Source: Psychroserpens ponticola (GTDB lineage: Bacteria > Bacteroidota > Bacteroidia > Flavobacteriales > Flavobacteriaceae). Taken from it: 64,000 nt of DNA. The DNA lies in the NCBI RefSeq assembly GCF_023556315.2, contig NZ_CP116221.1:1127001-1191000 (forward strand), in the 5' to 3' direction. The translations under genes were made by a program, and so were the position numbers. Of the stretch, positions 1-7,766 are shown piece by piece (the stretch's first letter is position 1; every line of letters begins with the position of its first letter). The notes under the pieces were generated by a model. It did not search any database and had not been told where the DNA came from. It was given only the letters and a program-made list of their open reading frames with translations.

Positions 1-379
1 TTTTTAATGATTTATATTCTTTTAAGAAGTCAGCAATTGCAATCATTAAACCACTGTGTTCTTTAGTATAAGCTTTCTCTTCGTCTAATTGATCTATTCC
101 ATCGACCATTATTTGAAGGTCATTTTCATGAACTTTAATGGCTTCAATTAATAAATTGTTTCGTTTTTGAGATCTATTTACAGCATCAATAATTTCTTTA
201 TTTTCTGAAAATTTTCCAGATTCAATTAATTGAGACGTAAAAGTTGTTATTAGGTCTTCAAAAAACAGATGTTCATCTTTGATAAACTTCAATTCAGATA
301 ACCATTCTTGTGAAGCTAAGTGCATGTCTTTTGGACTGAGCCATTCAACATAGCGTACTTGTGTTTGTATTGTTTTCAT
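1..379 (-). CDS. small helical protein, C-terminus cut by window edge
   Basis: An open frame starts at ATG 379-377 and runs to the left edge without a stop; 126 codons are visible. I do not recognise a named family. The protein is predicted to be all-helical and polar, with blocks WLSELKFIKDEH, NNLLIEAIKVHEND and AYTKEHSGLM. No signal peptide or membrane segment is seen. It resembles the protein at 48312-48698 in length, in the W-x2-EL-x-F-x2-DE block near the N-terminus, and in later HE and KEH blocks, so the two look like paralogues. Both lie downstream of class A palindromes, which suggests co-regulation. A four-helix bundle with His/Glu metal ligands is possible but unproven. The stretch 380-657 holds only a promoter module and no other gene. 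Confidence 0.7.
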   Translation of the reverse strand, partial: MKTIQTQVRYVEWLSPKDMHLASQEWLSELKFIKDEHLFFEDLITTFTSQLIESGKFSENKEIIDAVNRSQKRNNLLIEAIKVHENDLQIMVDGIDQLDEEKAYTKEHSGLMIAIADFLKEYKSLK

Positions 380-588
380 GTTATGTTTTTTAATAAAAAT
401 GCAGCCCTCTAACGACAACCTAACTTCTTGATTATTATAAAGTTTTAATCATTTTTTCATACTTTTATTTAGCTTATTTTTGTTAATTCAAAGAATGTCA
501 TTTTTGTAATTTACTGATGAGGATTGCCTGCTTCCTCGATTAAATTTAGTGAGTGACATGGTTTTAAGGTTAAATTAACTTTCTAAAA

Positions 589-632
589 CTAAGTTACTAA
601 CTAATTATGCTTTGTAAAATGATAAATATCAG
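589..632 (-). promoter_or_regulatory. class A (FNR-like) promoter module, reading left
   Basis: The palindrome TGATAAATATCA lies at 620-631 within the 14-mer 619-632. Exactly 22 bp away on the minus strand is a -7-like box TAACTTAG (596-589), which has one mismatch to TAnnTTTG. The nearest leftward gene starts at 379, so the leader would be about 200 nt, longer than in other copies of the module. The box mismatch and the distance make this one of the weaker copies. Confidence 0.45.
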
Positions 633-657
633 TTTGATATATTATTATTTATGCTTT

Positions 658-2031
658 TCAAAGACTTACTTTCTCTACATCTGTTAATTTGGGAATCTTA
701 GCATTCCAATTATAAACATCTTTTATTTTTACTCTAAACGCATCTAATGCTGTAGGCTCTCCATGAATTAAATAAATATGTTTAGGAGTGTTTTTAATCG
801 CACTCATCCAGTTTATTAAATCCTTTTGATCTGCATGAGCCGATAAACTTTCAATGGTTTTTATGGTAGCATTTACAGGATGATATTTTCCGAAAAAACG
901 AATTTCATGTGCACCATCTTGAAGTTGTCTTCCACGAGTGCCTTCTGCTTGATAACCAACTAATAAAACCGTTGTAGAAGGTTCATCTATAAGTTGTTGT
1001 AAATAGGTGAGAACTCTTCCTCCAGTAACCATTCCGCTTCCAGCAATTATAATTTTTGATCTTTTATCATCTATAGTTTCCCAAGTTTCTTTGTAAGATT
1101 GAATGATGTTCATATGATTATACATAGATTCATAATCTTGAGGCGATAATTTATGCCATTTTGGAAAACGTTTAAAAACGTCTAAGACATTATTTCCCAT
1201 AGGACTATCAACAAAAATCGGAATGTTCGGAATTCTATTTTCATTGTACAGTTTCCAAAGAATATACATAAGCGTTTGTAGTCGTTCAACAGCGAAACTA
1301 GGAATGATTAAATTTCCTTGATTATGTATGGTTTCTTTTATAATTTCAGTTAAAAGATCTTCTGCATTTTGTTCCGGATGAATTTTATTTCCATAGGTGC
1401 TTTCAATACATAAAAAATCTGCCCATTCTGGAGTTTTAGGGTCGTTTAATAGGTAATCATTTTGTCTACCAACATCTCCAGAAAACACAAAACGTTTACT
1501 ATTGATATCAATTTCTATAAATGTAGCGCCTATAATATGGCCATTATATTGAAAACGATACGAAATGTGATCTGATAATTGAATCCATTTATCTTCGATT
1601 TCTACCTCAAAACGTTTCATAGTGTTTTCAGCATCTTTGGCAGTATAAAAAGGAAGCGCAGGTTCATGTTTACTATATTTTTCTTTGTTTGCTTTATTGG
1701 CTTCTTCTTCATGAATTTTAGCGCTATCATTTAAAATGATTTCGGCGATTGCTAAGGTTGGTGCAGTGCCAATAATTTTACCTAAAAAACCTTGCTTTAT
1801 TAAACGCGGTAAGTAACCAACATGATCTAAATGGCCATGAGTTAATAGCACAACATCAATAGTTGAAACGTCAATATCAAGATTGTTCCAATTCATTTCT
1901 CTTAGCTCTTTAAGCCCTTGAAACATACCACAATCGATTAGGATGTTTTTTTCTGAAGTTTCGATGAGAAATTTTGAGCCAGTGACCACTCCAGCTGCTC
2001 CTAAAAAGTTGATTTTAACAAATTTTTCCAT
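658..2031 (-). CDS. MBL-fold beta-CASP RNA/DNA metallo-hydrolase
   Basis: This is a metallo-beta-lactamase fold nuclease of the beta-CASP (CPSF73/Ysh1-like) family, expected to act on RNA in the cytoplasm. The signature THGHLDHVGYLPRL gives the HxHxDH zinc site. Further zinc ligands are in GHIIGAT, FSGDVGR and the C-terminal SLSAHADQ and IHGEP blocks. The beta-CASP part contains IESTYGN, IIPSFAVERLQ, FVDSPMG and SGMVTGGR. The frame extends to a GTG at 2049, but the ATG at 2031 begins the conserved MEKFVKINFLGAAG and avoids overlap with the upstream gene, so I chose 2031. It follows 2042-2881 by about 10 nt and is probably co-transcribed with it. The family assignment is secure; the substrate is unknown. 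Confidence 0.9.
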   Translation of the reverse strand: MEKFVKINFLGAAGVVTGSKFLIETSEKNILIDCGMFQGLKELREMNWNNLDIDVSTIDVVLLTHGHLDHVGYLPRLIKQGFLGKIIGTAPTLAIAEIILNDSAKIHEEEANKANKEKYSKHEPALPFYTAKDAENTMKRFEVEIEDKWIQLSDHISYRFQYNGHIIGATFIEIDINSKRFVFSGDVGRQNDYLLNDPKTPEWADFLCIESTYGNKIHPEQNAEDLLTEIIKETIHNQGNLIIPSFAVERLQTLMYILWKLYNENRIPNIPIFVDSPMGNNVLDVFKRFPKWHKLSPQDYESMYNHMNIIQSYKETWETIDDKRSKIIIAGSGMVTGGRVLTYLQQLIDEPSTTVLLVGYQAEGTRGRQLQDGAHEIRFFGKYHPVNATIKTIESLSAHADQKDLINWMSAIKNTPKHIYLIHGEPTALDAFRVKIKDVYNWNAKIPKLTDVEKVSL

Positions 2032-2041
2032 AGTGCTTAAT

Positions 2042-2881
2042 TTAGTCACATAATTGTAAAATTTCAGTTGTAATTTTAGTTTTTCTCATTTCTGAGATGC
2101 CTAAATGATCTAAGTAAAAACGGTCTTGTATCAATTCTCTACAAAGCACAACATTTCTACTTAACAAAAATTGTTTTTCTCTATTGGTTAGTAAGGTCGA
2201 AACTGTGATTGGATATAAACCTAATCGATCAATTCTATCTTTTAGACCATTGTCTTTGGGATGATCCCAACTCAATAAATATAAACCAGCACAGCTTCCG
2301 TATTGTAGTGCATCTTTAGTGAATCTTGTATTTGTGACAACCCAACCCTCTGATAGTGAGGTTTCTTTTTTTTGATTTTGATTCCAATTTGCTTTAATAT
2401 CTTGATATCTTGAGTTGATGTATAATGGTATTTTAACATTGCAATTAAGTCCTTGTTCGCTATGAAATTTACATTCGATCATGGTGGCTTCAGAATTTTT
2501 ATGAGCGATAACATCTATTTCATGCGATACACATTTACCTTGTAGGATCGTGCCAACCTTGGTTTTATATCCTGAATAATTTAAAATGGCACTTACAAAA
2601 CGTTCAAAAGGAAATCCTGTTGGACCTAATTCATAAATAGCTTTCTTGAGTTTATACTTTGAAGCGAGTAAATTTTTGTTTTTTTTAAGTAAAGCAAAAG
2701 CTCTGTTGTAAATTTCTTTTGTAGAAATGCCTTGGTATAGTTCATCACGAACTTTATCTAGAATTTGATTGATGATCATATCATCTGCTCCAGTTCTTTT
2801 AAGTGACAAATACAATTTGTCTAGTGAGAATTTGACTTTTTCACCAGAGGATTTAATAACATCTATATTTTCAATTTTCAT
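2042..2881 (-). CDS. ATP-cone domain fused to a Mrr-like PD-(D/E)XK endonuclease
   Basis: The N-terminal 90 residues resemble the ATP-cone nucleotide-binding domain found in ribonucleotide reductases and NrdR (VIKSSGEKVKFSLDKLYLSL, then ISTKEIYNRAFALL). The second half resembles a restriction-endonuclease-like Mrr fold. EIDVIA followed by ATMIECKFH provides the D and ExK residues expected of a PD-(D/E)XK active site. Proteins of this architecture are widespread and usually unnamed. It is probably a nucleotide-sensing nuclease, but the role is inferred. It is first in a two-gene unit with the beta-CASP hydrolase. Confidence 0.75.
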   Translation of the reverse strand: MKIENIDVIKSSGEKVKFSLDKLYLSLKRTGADDMIINQILDKVRDELYQGISTKEIYNRAFALLKKNKNLLASKYKLKKAIYELGPTGFPFERFVSAILNYSGYKTKVGTILQGKCVSHEIDVIAHKNSEATMIECKFHSEQGLNCNVKIPLYINSRYQDIKANWNQNQKKETSLSEGWVVTNTRFTKDALQYGSCAGLYLLSWDHPKDNGLKDRIDRLGLYPITVSTLLTNREKQFLLSRNVVLCRELIQDRFYLDHLGISEMRKTKITTEILQLCD

Positions 2882-2937
2882 AATTAAATTTTATAAACCT
2901 GCTCCACTTTAAAGATGTATGCACTAAATATTATGGG

Positions 2938-3774
2938 TTAGCTTAAACTTGGAATTACTAAAAATGGAATCAATGGGTGAAAGCCGATTTTTTTTATAAT
3001 AGGTTCTTTCAGAATGCGTTCAATAAAACTGTGTTTATAGTTAATCATTACTAGCATATTTATTTCTAATAACTCTATAAAATCATTAATTTCAACTGTC
3101 TTTTTTGCATAATTTGGCATGACATGAAAACTTGTATTATAATTCATTAAATGCTTTTCAAGCTGAGTCATATTAATCTCTTGATTGCCTGTGAGTTTTT
3201 CATTGGAAAGAATGCAAACAGGTAAAATTTTTGAATTGTAAAGCTCTGCTAAATCCCTTAATGGATCTAGTTCTTTATCATCATATAAATGATTAAAATC
3301 TGTAGGAAACGCAATTTGTTTTGGCTCAATAAAATCAAATTCATCTGGTACAATTAAAACAGGACATCGTTTTAATTTTTTTATAATATGTACAGTATTG
3401 CTTCCAAAGAAAAACTCTTTTGCACCTGTAGCTCCTTTTGTTCCCATTACAACGAGGTCTATATTGTATTTTTCTATCGAAACATTTAGGGTGTCTAGTA
3501 GGTCTGTAGCACTTAAAATAATTTTAAATTCGTGATTTGAATTTGCATTTGAAATTTCGGCCATATCTTTCAATTCTTCAAGCTCTTTAAAAGCCTTATC
3601 TGAAATACTTCTTAATAATTTATTAGAAATATTTGACATGGTTGATAATCTCATGTTGGTTGAATGTAGAAAATAGAATGTGCATTCTACATCACTATAT
3701 AATTTTAATGCATAAACAATAGCACTCCATGCATTATCTGAAAAATCTGTTGGTATAAGTATGCTTTTTTTCAT
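2938..3774 (-). CDS. universal stress protein, two tandem UspA domains
   Basis: It starts MKKSILIPTDFSDNAWSAI, the typical Usp N-terminus with a DFSDNA motif. The first domain ends in the nucleotide-binding GTKGATGAKEFFFGSNT pattern (G-x2-G-x9-G-S/T), followed by CPVLIVP. The second Usp-like domain (about residues 150-278) begins IAFPTDFNHLYD and lacks an obvious G-x2-G-x9-G signature. The length of 278 residues fits the two-domain form common in flavobacteria. It is one of four related genes on this strand; a class A palindrome lies about 56 nt upstream. The role is probably stress or energy-state sensing through ATP binding in the first domain. Confidence 0.92.
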   Translation of the reverse strand: MKKSILIPTDFSDNAWSAIVYALKLYSDVECTFYFLHSTNMRLSTMSNISNKLLRSISDKAFKELEELKDMAEISNANSNHEFKIILSATDLLDTLNVSIEKYNIDLVVMGTKGATGAKEFFFGSNTVHIIKKLKRCPVLIVPDEFDFIEPKQIAFPTDFNHLYDDKELDPLRDLAELYNSKILPVCILSNEKLTGNQEINMTQLEKHLMNYNTSFHVMPNYAKKTVEINDFIELLEINMLVMINYKHSFIERILKEPIIKKIGFHPLIPFLVIPSLS

Positions 3775-3829
3775 GACTGCAAAATTTAAATGATCCTTAA
3801 AAAACTCATGTTTATGATTGTGTTGTTAA

Positions 3830-3843
3830 ATGATTAAAATCAT
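3830..3843 (-). promoter_or_regulatory. class A (FNR-like) palindrome upstream of a universal stress gene
   Basis: The core TGATTAAAATCA at 3831-3842 is a full match to TGAT-N4-ATCA and sits between two universal stress genes. No good -7 box lies at the standard 22-bp distance. A TAAATTTT box at 3788-3781 would instead put the palindrome near -60, a class I-like position. It is an orphan copy with different geometry. Confidence 0.45.
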
Positions 3844-3850
3844 TAGCGAA

Positions 3851-4696
3851 CTATTTTTTTGAAGGCATCACCAAAAAAGGAATATTTAAATGAAACCCAA
3901 TTTGTTTGATCGTATTCTTAAAGAATAGATTTTCAAAAAATGAATGTTTATTGTTAATCATAACCAAAAGATTAATTTTATGCTTCACTTGAAAGTGATT
4001 GATGGCATCAGTGATATTCATGCTTTTGATATTATGAAATAGATAAGCCGTGTTTTTGAATATGGATTCTAAATTTGATTTATTATTTTCCTGAAAATCA
4101 GTTAAACTATAACCTGTTGAAACATGTATGGCATTAACTCTTGAATGATTTAAAACGGCTATTTCCTTAAGAATGTTTAGCTGTGAGTCTTTAAAGTTTA
4201 CTTCTAAATCTGTTGGAAATAAAATTTCATGTGGTGTTTCAAATTTGAATTTGGATGGAATAGCTAAAATTGGATATTTAATTTCTTTGAATACATGTAC
4301 AGTATTAGACCCAAATAATACTTCTTCTGCTCCTGTAGCGCCTTTAGTTCCCATAACTATTAAATCTATAGGGTGTTTGTAAATGAATTCTTTTATGCCA
4401 GAAATTAGAGTGTCAAACTTTGATATGGTTTCAAAGTTGTGGTTTGGGTTGGTATCAAATTCTTTTGAAATTCTTACAAGTAATTGACTAAGGTTTTTTT
4501 CTGAAGTCTCTCTAATAGCATCTCCTAAGCCAAACTGAGCTGGATAACCAAGAACATATTCAACATTATAAATAATAGGAGTATAAGTATTTAATAAATG
4601 AAACGTACACGTTTCTTCTTTAAAGAGTTTAATAGCGTATTTAAGGGCATTCCAAGAATTATCGGAAAAATCTGTTGGTAAAAGGATCTGTTTCAT
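3851..4696 (-). CDS. universal stress protein, two tandem UspA domains
   Basis: The start MKQILLPTDFSDNSWNAL is the Usp family signature. GTKGATGAEEVLFGSNT is the ATP-binding loop of domain 1, followed by YPILAIPSKF. The second domain (from ILFPTDLEVNF) lacks the glycine loop. It has 281 residues, close in sequence to the neighbours at 2938 and 4718, which indicates tandem duplication. It follows the 4718-5563 gene by 21 nt, so these two are probably one transcript driven by the class A promoter at 5589-5632. Confidence 0.92.
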   Translation of the reverse strand: MKQILLPTDFSDNSWNALKYAIKLFKEETCTFHLLNTYTPIIYNVEYVLGYPAQFGLGDAIRETSEKNLSQLLVRISKEFDTNPNHNFETISKFDTLISGIKEFIYKHPIDLIVMGTKGATGAEEVLFGSNTVHVFKEIKYPILAIPSKFKFETPHEILFPTDLEVNFKDSQLNILKEIAVLNHSRVNAIHVSTGYSLTDFQENNKSNLESIFKNTAYLFHNIKSMNITDAINHFQVKHKINLLVMINNKHSFFENLFFKNTIKQIGFHLNIPFLVMPSKK

Positions 4697-4717
4697 AATA
4701 CTGTGAATTTAAATTAC

Positions 4718-5563
4718 TTAACGCGTTGTATTTTGCATTGCTAAAAGTGGTATTTTTAATCCAAGACTTACTTCATCAATGGTTGATGGAAATAGCATAT
4801 CTTCTAAAAAGGAATGTTGTGTATTAACCATTGTAATAATATCTATGTTTTGTTCGTCGATGTACGATGATATTGTATTAGTTACTTTTTTTTCATTTTT
4901 ATGTTTAAAATTCACGTCGTTTTCAGATAATGATTTTTGAATAAAAGCCTTATTGTCTTCCTGACGTATTGATAATTTATCACTTTTAGATATGTATAGC
5001 ACATCTATAACACTTCTGTATGATTTTGCCAACACTGCCAATAGTTTTAATTCTCTTCGTTTATATGGAATCATATAATTGGTTGGAAATAAAATATGTT
5101 TGGGTTGTGTATTAGTATAATTGGAAGGAATTGCTAGAACTGGACATTTTACATATTTTAAAACTTGAAATGTTTTGCTTCCAAATATAATATGTCGTTT
5201 GTCTGATTTACCTTTTGTTCCCATGACAATCAAATCTATATTTTTAGCATCTGCAATAAGGTTTGCTTCTTCAACTAATGTGTTATATGCTGAAAGGATC
5301 TGAAAGGTAAACCTCGGGTTTGGTGAAATTTCTTGAACAGTTTTAAGCAACTTTTCTAAGTTAGCTTGAGATTTATTTCTAACACCATCCAAAACATCCT
5401 CAAATACGTCACGTGATTTGAGATCATCATGGTCGTAAAACTCATTTTGATAAGCATGCATGAAATAGAATGTCGTTTTCTGGTATTTAAAAAATTCTAA
5501 GGCATATTTAATAGCATTCATTGAATTTTCTGAAAAATCGGTAGGAAGTAGTATCGATAGCAT
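4718..5563 (-). CDS. universal stress protein, two tandem UspA domains
   Basis: Two Usp domains are present: ILLPTDFSENSMNAI at the N-terminus, GTKGKSDKRHIIFGSKT as the nucleotide loop, and a degenerate second domain starting ILFPTNYMIPY. An upstream in-frame ATG exists at 5581, but the family always begins close to the I-L-L-P-T-D-F motif. The predicted transcription start near 5585 would leave only about 4 nt before 5581. I therefore chose ATG 5563. It is the first gene of a pair with 3851-4696. It is more divergent than its siblings: the loop has SDK where the others have AT or AS. Confidence 0.9.
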   Translation of the reverse strand: MLSILLPTDFSENSMNAIKYALEFFKYQKTTFYFMHAYQNEFYDHDDLKSRDVFEDVLDGVRNKSQANLEKLLKTVQEISPNPRFTFQILSAYNTLVEEANLIADAKNIDLIVMGTKGKSDKRHIIFGSKTFQVLKYVKCPVLAIPSNYTNTQPKHILFPTNYMIPYKRRELKLLAVLAKSYRSVIDVLYISKSDKLSIRQEDNKAFIQKSLSENDVNFKHKNEKKVTNTISSYIDEQNIDIITMVNTQHSFLEDMLFPSTIDEVSLGLKIPLLAMQNTTR

Positions 5564-5588
5564 AACGATTAGTTTTAACATTCACTAA

Positions 5589-5632
5589 TAAAATTAATGA
5601 AGAAATAATGTAAAAACTATGATATATATCAG
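5589..5632 (-). promoter_or_regulatory. class A (FNR-like) promoter module
   Basis: The palindrome TGATATATATCA is at 5620-5631 (14-mer 5619-5632). A 22-bp gap follows, then a minus-strand box TAATTTTA at 5596-5589, matching TAnnTTT with A at the last position. The inferred start near 5585 gives a leader of about 22 nt to the universal stress gene starting at 5563. Confidence 0.65.
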
Positions 5633-5785
5633 ATGTAGGTTTTTATTAATCCTACCATTAGTAAAACTTTATTGTAGTCCTTTAGATGTATTCTACGATA
5701 GTCAAAAAAAGTAATATATGGCATTGAAAAGAGACCAACCCCAAAACTTTGCTAAGAAAATTGAAATATCAATAATTTATAGTTT

Positions 5786-6625
5786 TTACTCATGCAATAC
5801 CAAAAAAGGAATATGCGTATGATATGTTATTTTTTCTACTTTTGAGTGAAACAAAATACTTTGAAAATAATTTAGATTTTTGGCAACCATGGCAATCAAG
5901 TCGATGTCTCTACTTTCAACAAAGCATTGTATAGCGTTTTCTACTTTTTTATTAGAAAGGAAATGAAAACTAGGTTTAAAATCTTCGAAATAATCATTTA
6001 ATAGGTCTTTACTTGTAAGTTGTTCAGTATTTAATGATAGATCTTTATTGTTAATATGAACAATACTTAAATTCGGTTTTATCGTATTTAAGATGTCTGT
6101 AATAGGTTGTAATGTGTTTATGTCATAAGATAAAGTGAAATCTGTAGGAAAGGCAATTTCTTTTAATTTTGAATAGTTAGCATGTTCTGGAACAACTAAA
6201 GTGGTACATTTTACTTTGGTAATAATATCTCCTGTATTGCTTCCAACGATATACTTTTTCAGTCCAGAGGCACCTTTTGTACCCATAATAATCATGTCTA
6301 TTTTCTTTTCTTCAACATGTTTTCTAATAGATTCAATAAAAAAAGAGTAATCAGTTAAAGTATAAAACTTGTGTTTTTCATTGTGTTTAACTTTAGAACT
6401 AATTTGTTTTAATAAGTCTCTTAGTTTTTGCTTTGACGGCTTAGTATATGCTTTTTCTATAACTTCTGCTGTTGGTACATAACCTATGTCTGCAGCAACT
6501 AGGTTTTCTAAGTTATTAATATGAAGCAGGTAAAAATTACAAGATGTATTTTCAAAAAAAGCGATAGCATATTTTATAGCATTGAATGCGTTATCTGAAA
6601 AGTCTGTAGGAAGTAAAATGTTCAT
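5786..6625 (-). CDS. universal stress protein, two tandem UspA domains
   Basis: MNILLPTDFSDNAFNAI opens the first domain and GTKGASGLKKYIVGSNTG is its ATP-binding loop. The second domain begins IAFPTDFTLSYD and again lacks a clear loop. It has 279 residues. It stands alone behind its own class A promoter (6648-6691). About 200 nt separate it from the next gene on the left; that gap holds the class A module of 4718-5563 and nothing else I can identify. It is likely an ATP-binding stress protein under oxygen or redox control. Confidence 0.92.
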   Translation of the reverse strand: MNILLPTDFSDNAFNAIKYAIAFFENTSCNFYLLHINNLENLVAADIGYVPTAEVIEKAYTKPSKQKLRDLLKQISSKVKHNEKHKFYTLTDYSFFIESIRKHVEEKKIDMIIMGTKGASGLKKYIVGSNTGDIITKVKCTTLVVPEHANYSKLKEIAFPTDFTLSYDINTLQPITDILNTIKPNLSIVHINNKDLSLNTEQLTSKDLLNDYFEDFKPSFHFLSNKKVENAIQCFVESRDIDLIAMVAKNLNYFQSILFHSKVEKITYHTHIPFLVLHE

Positions 6626-6647
6626 TATCTATAATTCTCAATATGAA

Positions 6648-6691
6648 CAAATCTAAATGGTAGAGGATTAAAAAAATATGATATTTCTCAT
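6648..6691 (-). promoter_or_regulatory. class A promoter module with extended palindrome
   Basis: The centre is TGATATTTCTCA (6679-6690), one mismatch from TGAT-N4-ATCA. It is embedded in a perfect 7-bp inverted repeat AATATGA-N6-TCATATT. On the minus strand, 22 bp on, lies TAGATTTG (6655-6648), a full match to TAnnTTTG. The inferred leader to the universal stress gene start at 6625 is about 19 nt. Confidence 0.65.
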
Positions 6692-6713
6692 ATTCAAAAA
6701 AGAGATAAAATAA

Positions 6714-7766
6714 TTAATAGATATCCTGCAATTTCTGAAGGTCTAAAATTTTAATATTTCGACCTTCCAGCTCTATAATACCTTGTTTTTTAAAATCAGA
6801 GATGGTTCTAATTAATGTCTCTGTAGCAATACCTGCAACACTGGCCAAATCATTACGTGAAATTTTTATGGGATCTTGAGGTTTTGCATTAATTTTTTCT
6901 GCAAATCTTAAAATAGTAGAGGCAGTCTTTTTTTGTACAGAACTATAAGCCATTTGCAATAATTGATCTTTTACACCTGTAATATCGTAAGTTAGTAATT
7001 GAATGACTTCTAACGCAACTTTATGATTATTGATTAAAATCTTTTTAAGATCTGTTTTAGAAACACCTACTAGTTCTAAATCCTTCATAGCCATAGCAGT
7101 TTCTTTGTAAGGGATGTTTTTAGTGAATGAGGTGTATCCAAAAAGATCATCTTCTTTGTGGAGATCTGTGGTTAATTCTTTACCTTTTTCATCAAATTTA
7201 TAACATTTAACAACACCTTTAATTATTAAATAAATGAAGTTTGAATTATGACCTTCTTTGTAAATAATATCATTCTTTTTGTAATTTAAAATAGTTCCAT
7301 CGTCATCAAAAAAGTTTTTTAAATCATCTAAGGTTCTTAATTCATCTTCAGAAGTTGTTGAATTGTTTTGAAAAGATTCTCTTTCGTCTTTTAAAATGGC
7401 AGCTTTTGCAATTCTACTTTCAATAGCACTAATAATTTCATCTTCACTAAAGGGCTTTGTTATATAATCATCTGCACCTAAATCCATTCCCTTTCTTACA
7501 TCTTGTCGTTCAGTCTTAGCAGACAAAAATATAAAAGGGATAAACTTTGTGTCCTGATGTTGAGATAAGCTTTTGAGTACACCATAACCATCAAGTATAG
7601 GCATCATAATATCACAAATAATAATATCAGGTCTGTGTTTTTTAGTCATTTCAAGACCAATTTGTCCATTCGCAGCTGTTAGCACCTTATATTCAGAAAG
7701 TTCTAATAACTCTGCAGTGTTTTCTCTCAATACTATGTCATCTTCTATTAATAGTACTTTTTTCAT
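6714..7766 (-). CDS. receiver-CRP/FNR fusion transcriptional regulator
   Basis: A response-regulator receiver domain (residues 1-120: acidic pair D9/D10, phospho-acceptor D52 in ICDIMMP, DYITKPF) is fused to a cyclic-nucleotide-type effector domain (about 150-250, IIYKEGHNSNFIYLIIKG) and a Crp-type winged helix (about 290-350). The recognition helix reads TETLIRTISDF. E316 and R320 align with FNR E209/R213 and CRP E181/R185, which read the TGA half-site. Only two cysteines are present, so an FNR iron-sulfur cluster is excluded; input is probably phosphorylation. It overlaps the kinase gene by 4 nt. It is a good candidate to bind the class A palindromes around it, though this is inference. Confidence 0.88.
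   Translation of the reverse strand: MKKVLLIEDDIVLRENTAELLELSEYKVLTAANGQIGLEMTKKHRPDIIICDIMMPILDGYGVLKSLSQHQDTKFIPFIFLSAKTERQDVRKGMDLGADDYITKPFSEDEIISAIESRIAKAAILKDERESFQNNSTTSEDELRTLDDLKNFFDDDGTILNYKKNDIIYKEGHNSNFIYLIIKGVVKCYKFDEKGKELTTDLHKEDDLFGYTSFTKNIPYKETAMAMKDLELVGVSKTDLKKILINNHKVALEVIQLLTYDITGVKDQLLQMAYSSVQKKTASTILRFAEKINAKPQDPIKISRNDLASVAGIATETLIRTISDFKKQGIIELEGRNIKILDLQKLQDIY

Noticed and set aside
5718-5785. A short plus-strand frame starting ATGGCATTGAAAAG between stress genes
   Set aside because: It runs into the antisense of a universal stress gene and has no promoter module or homologue I recognise.
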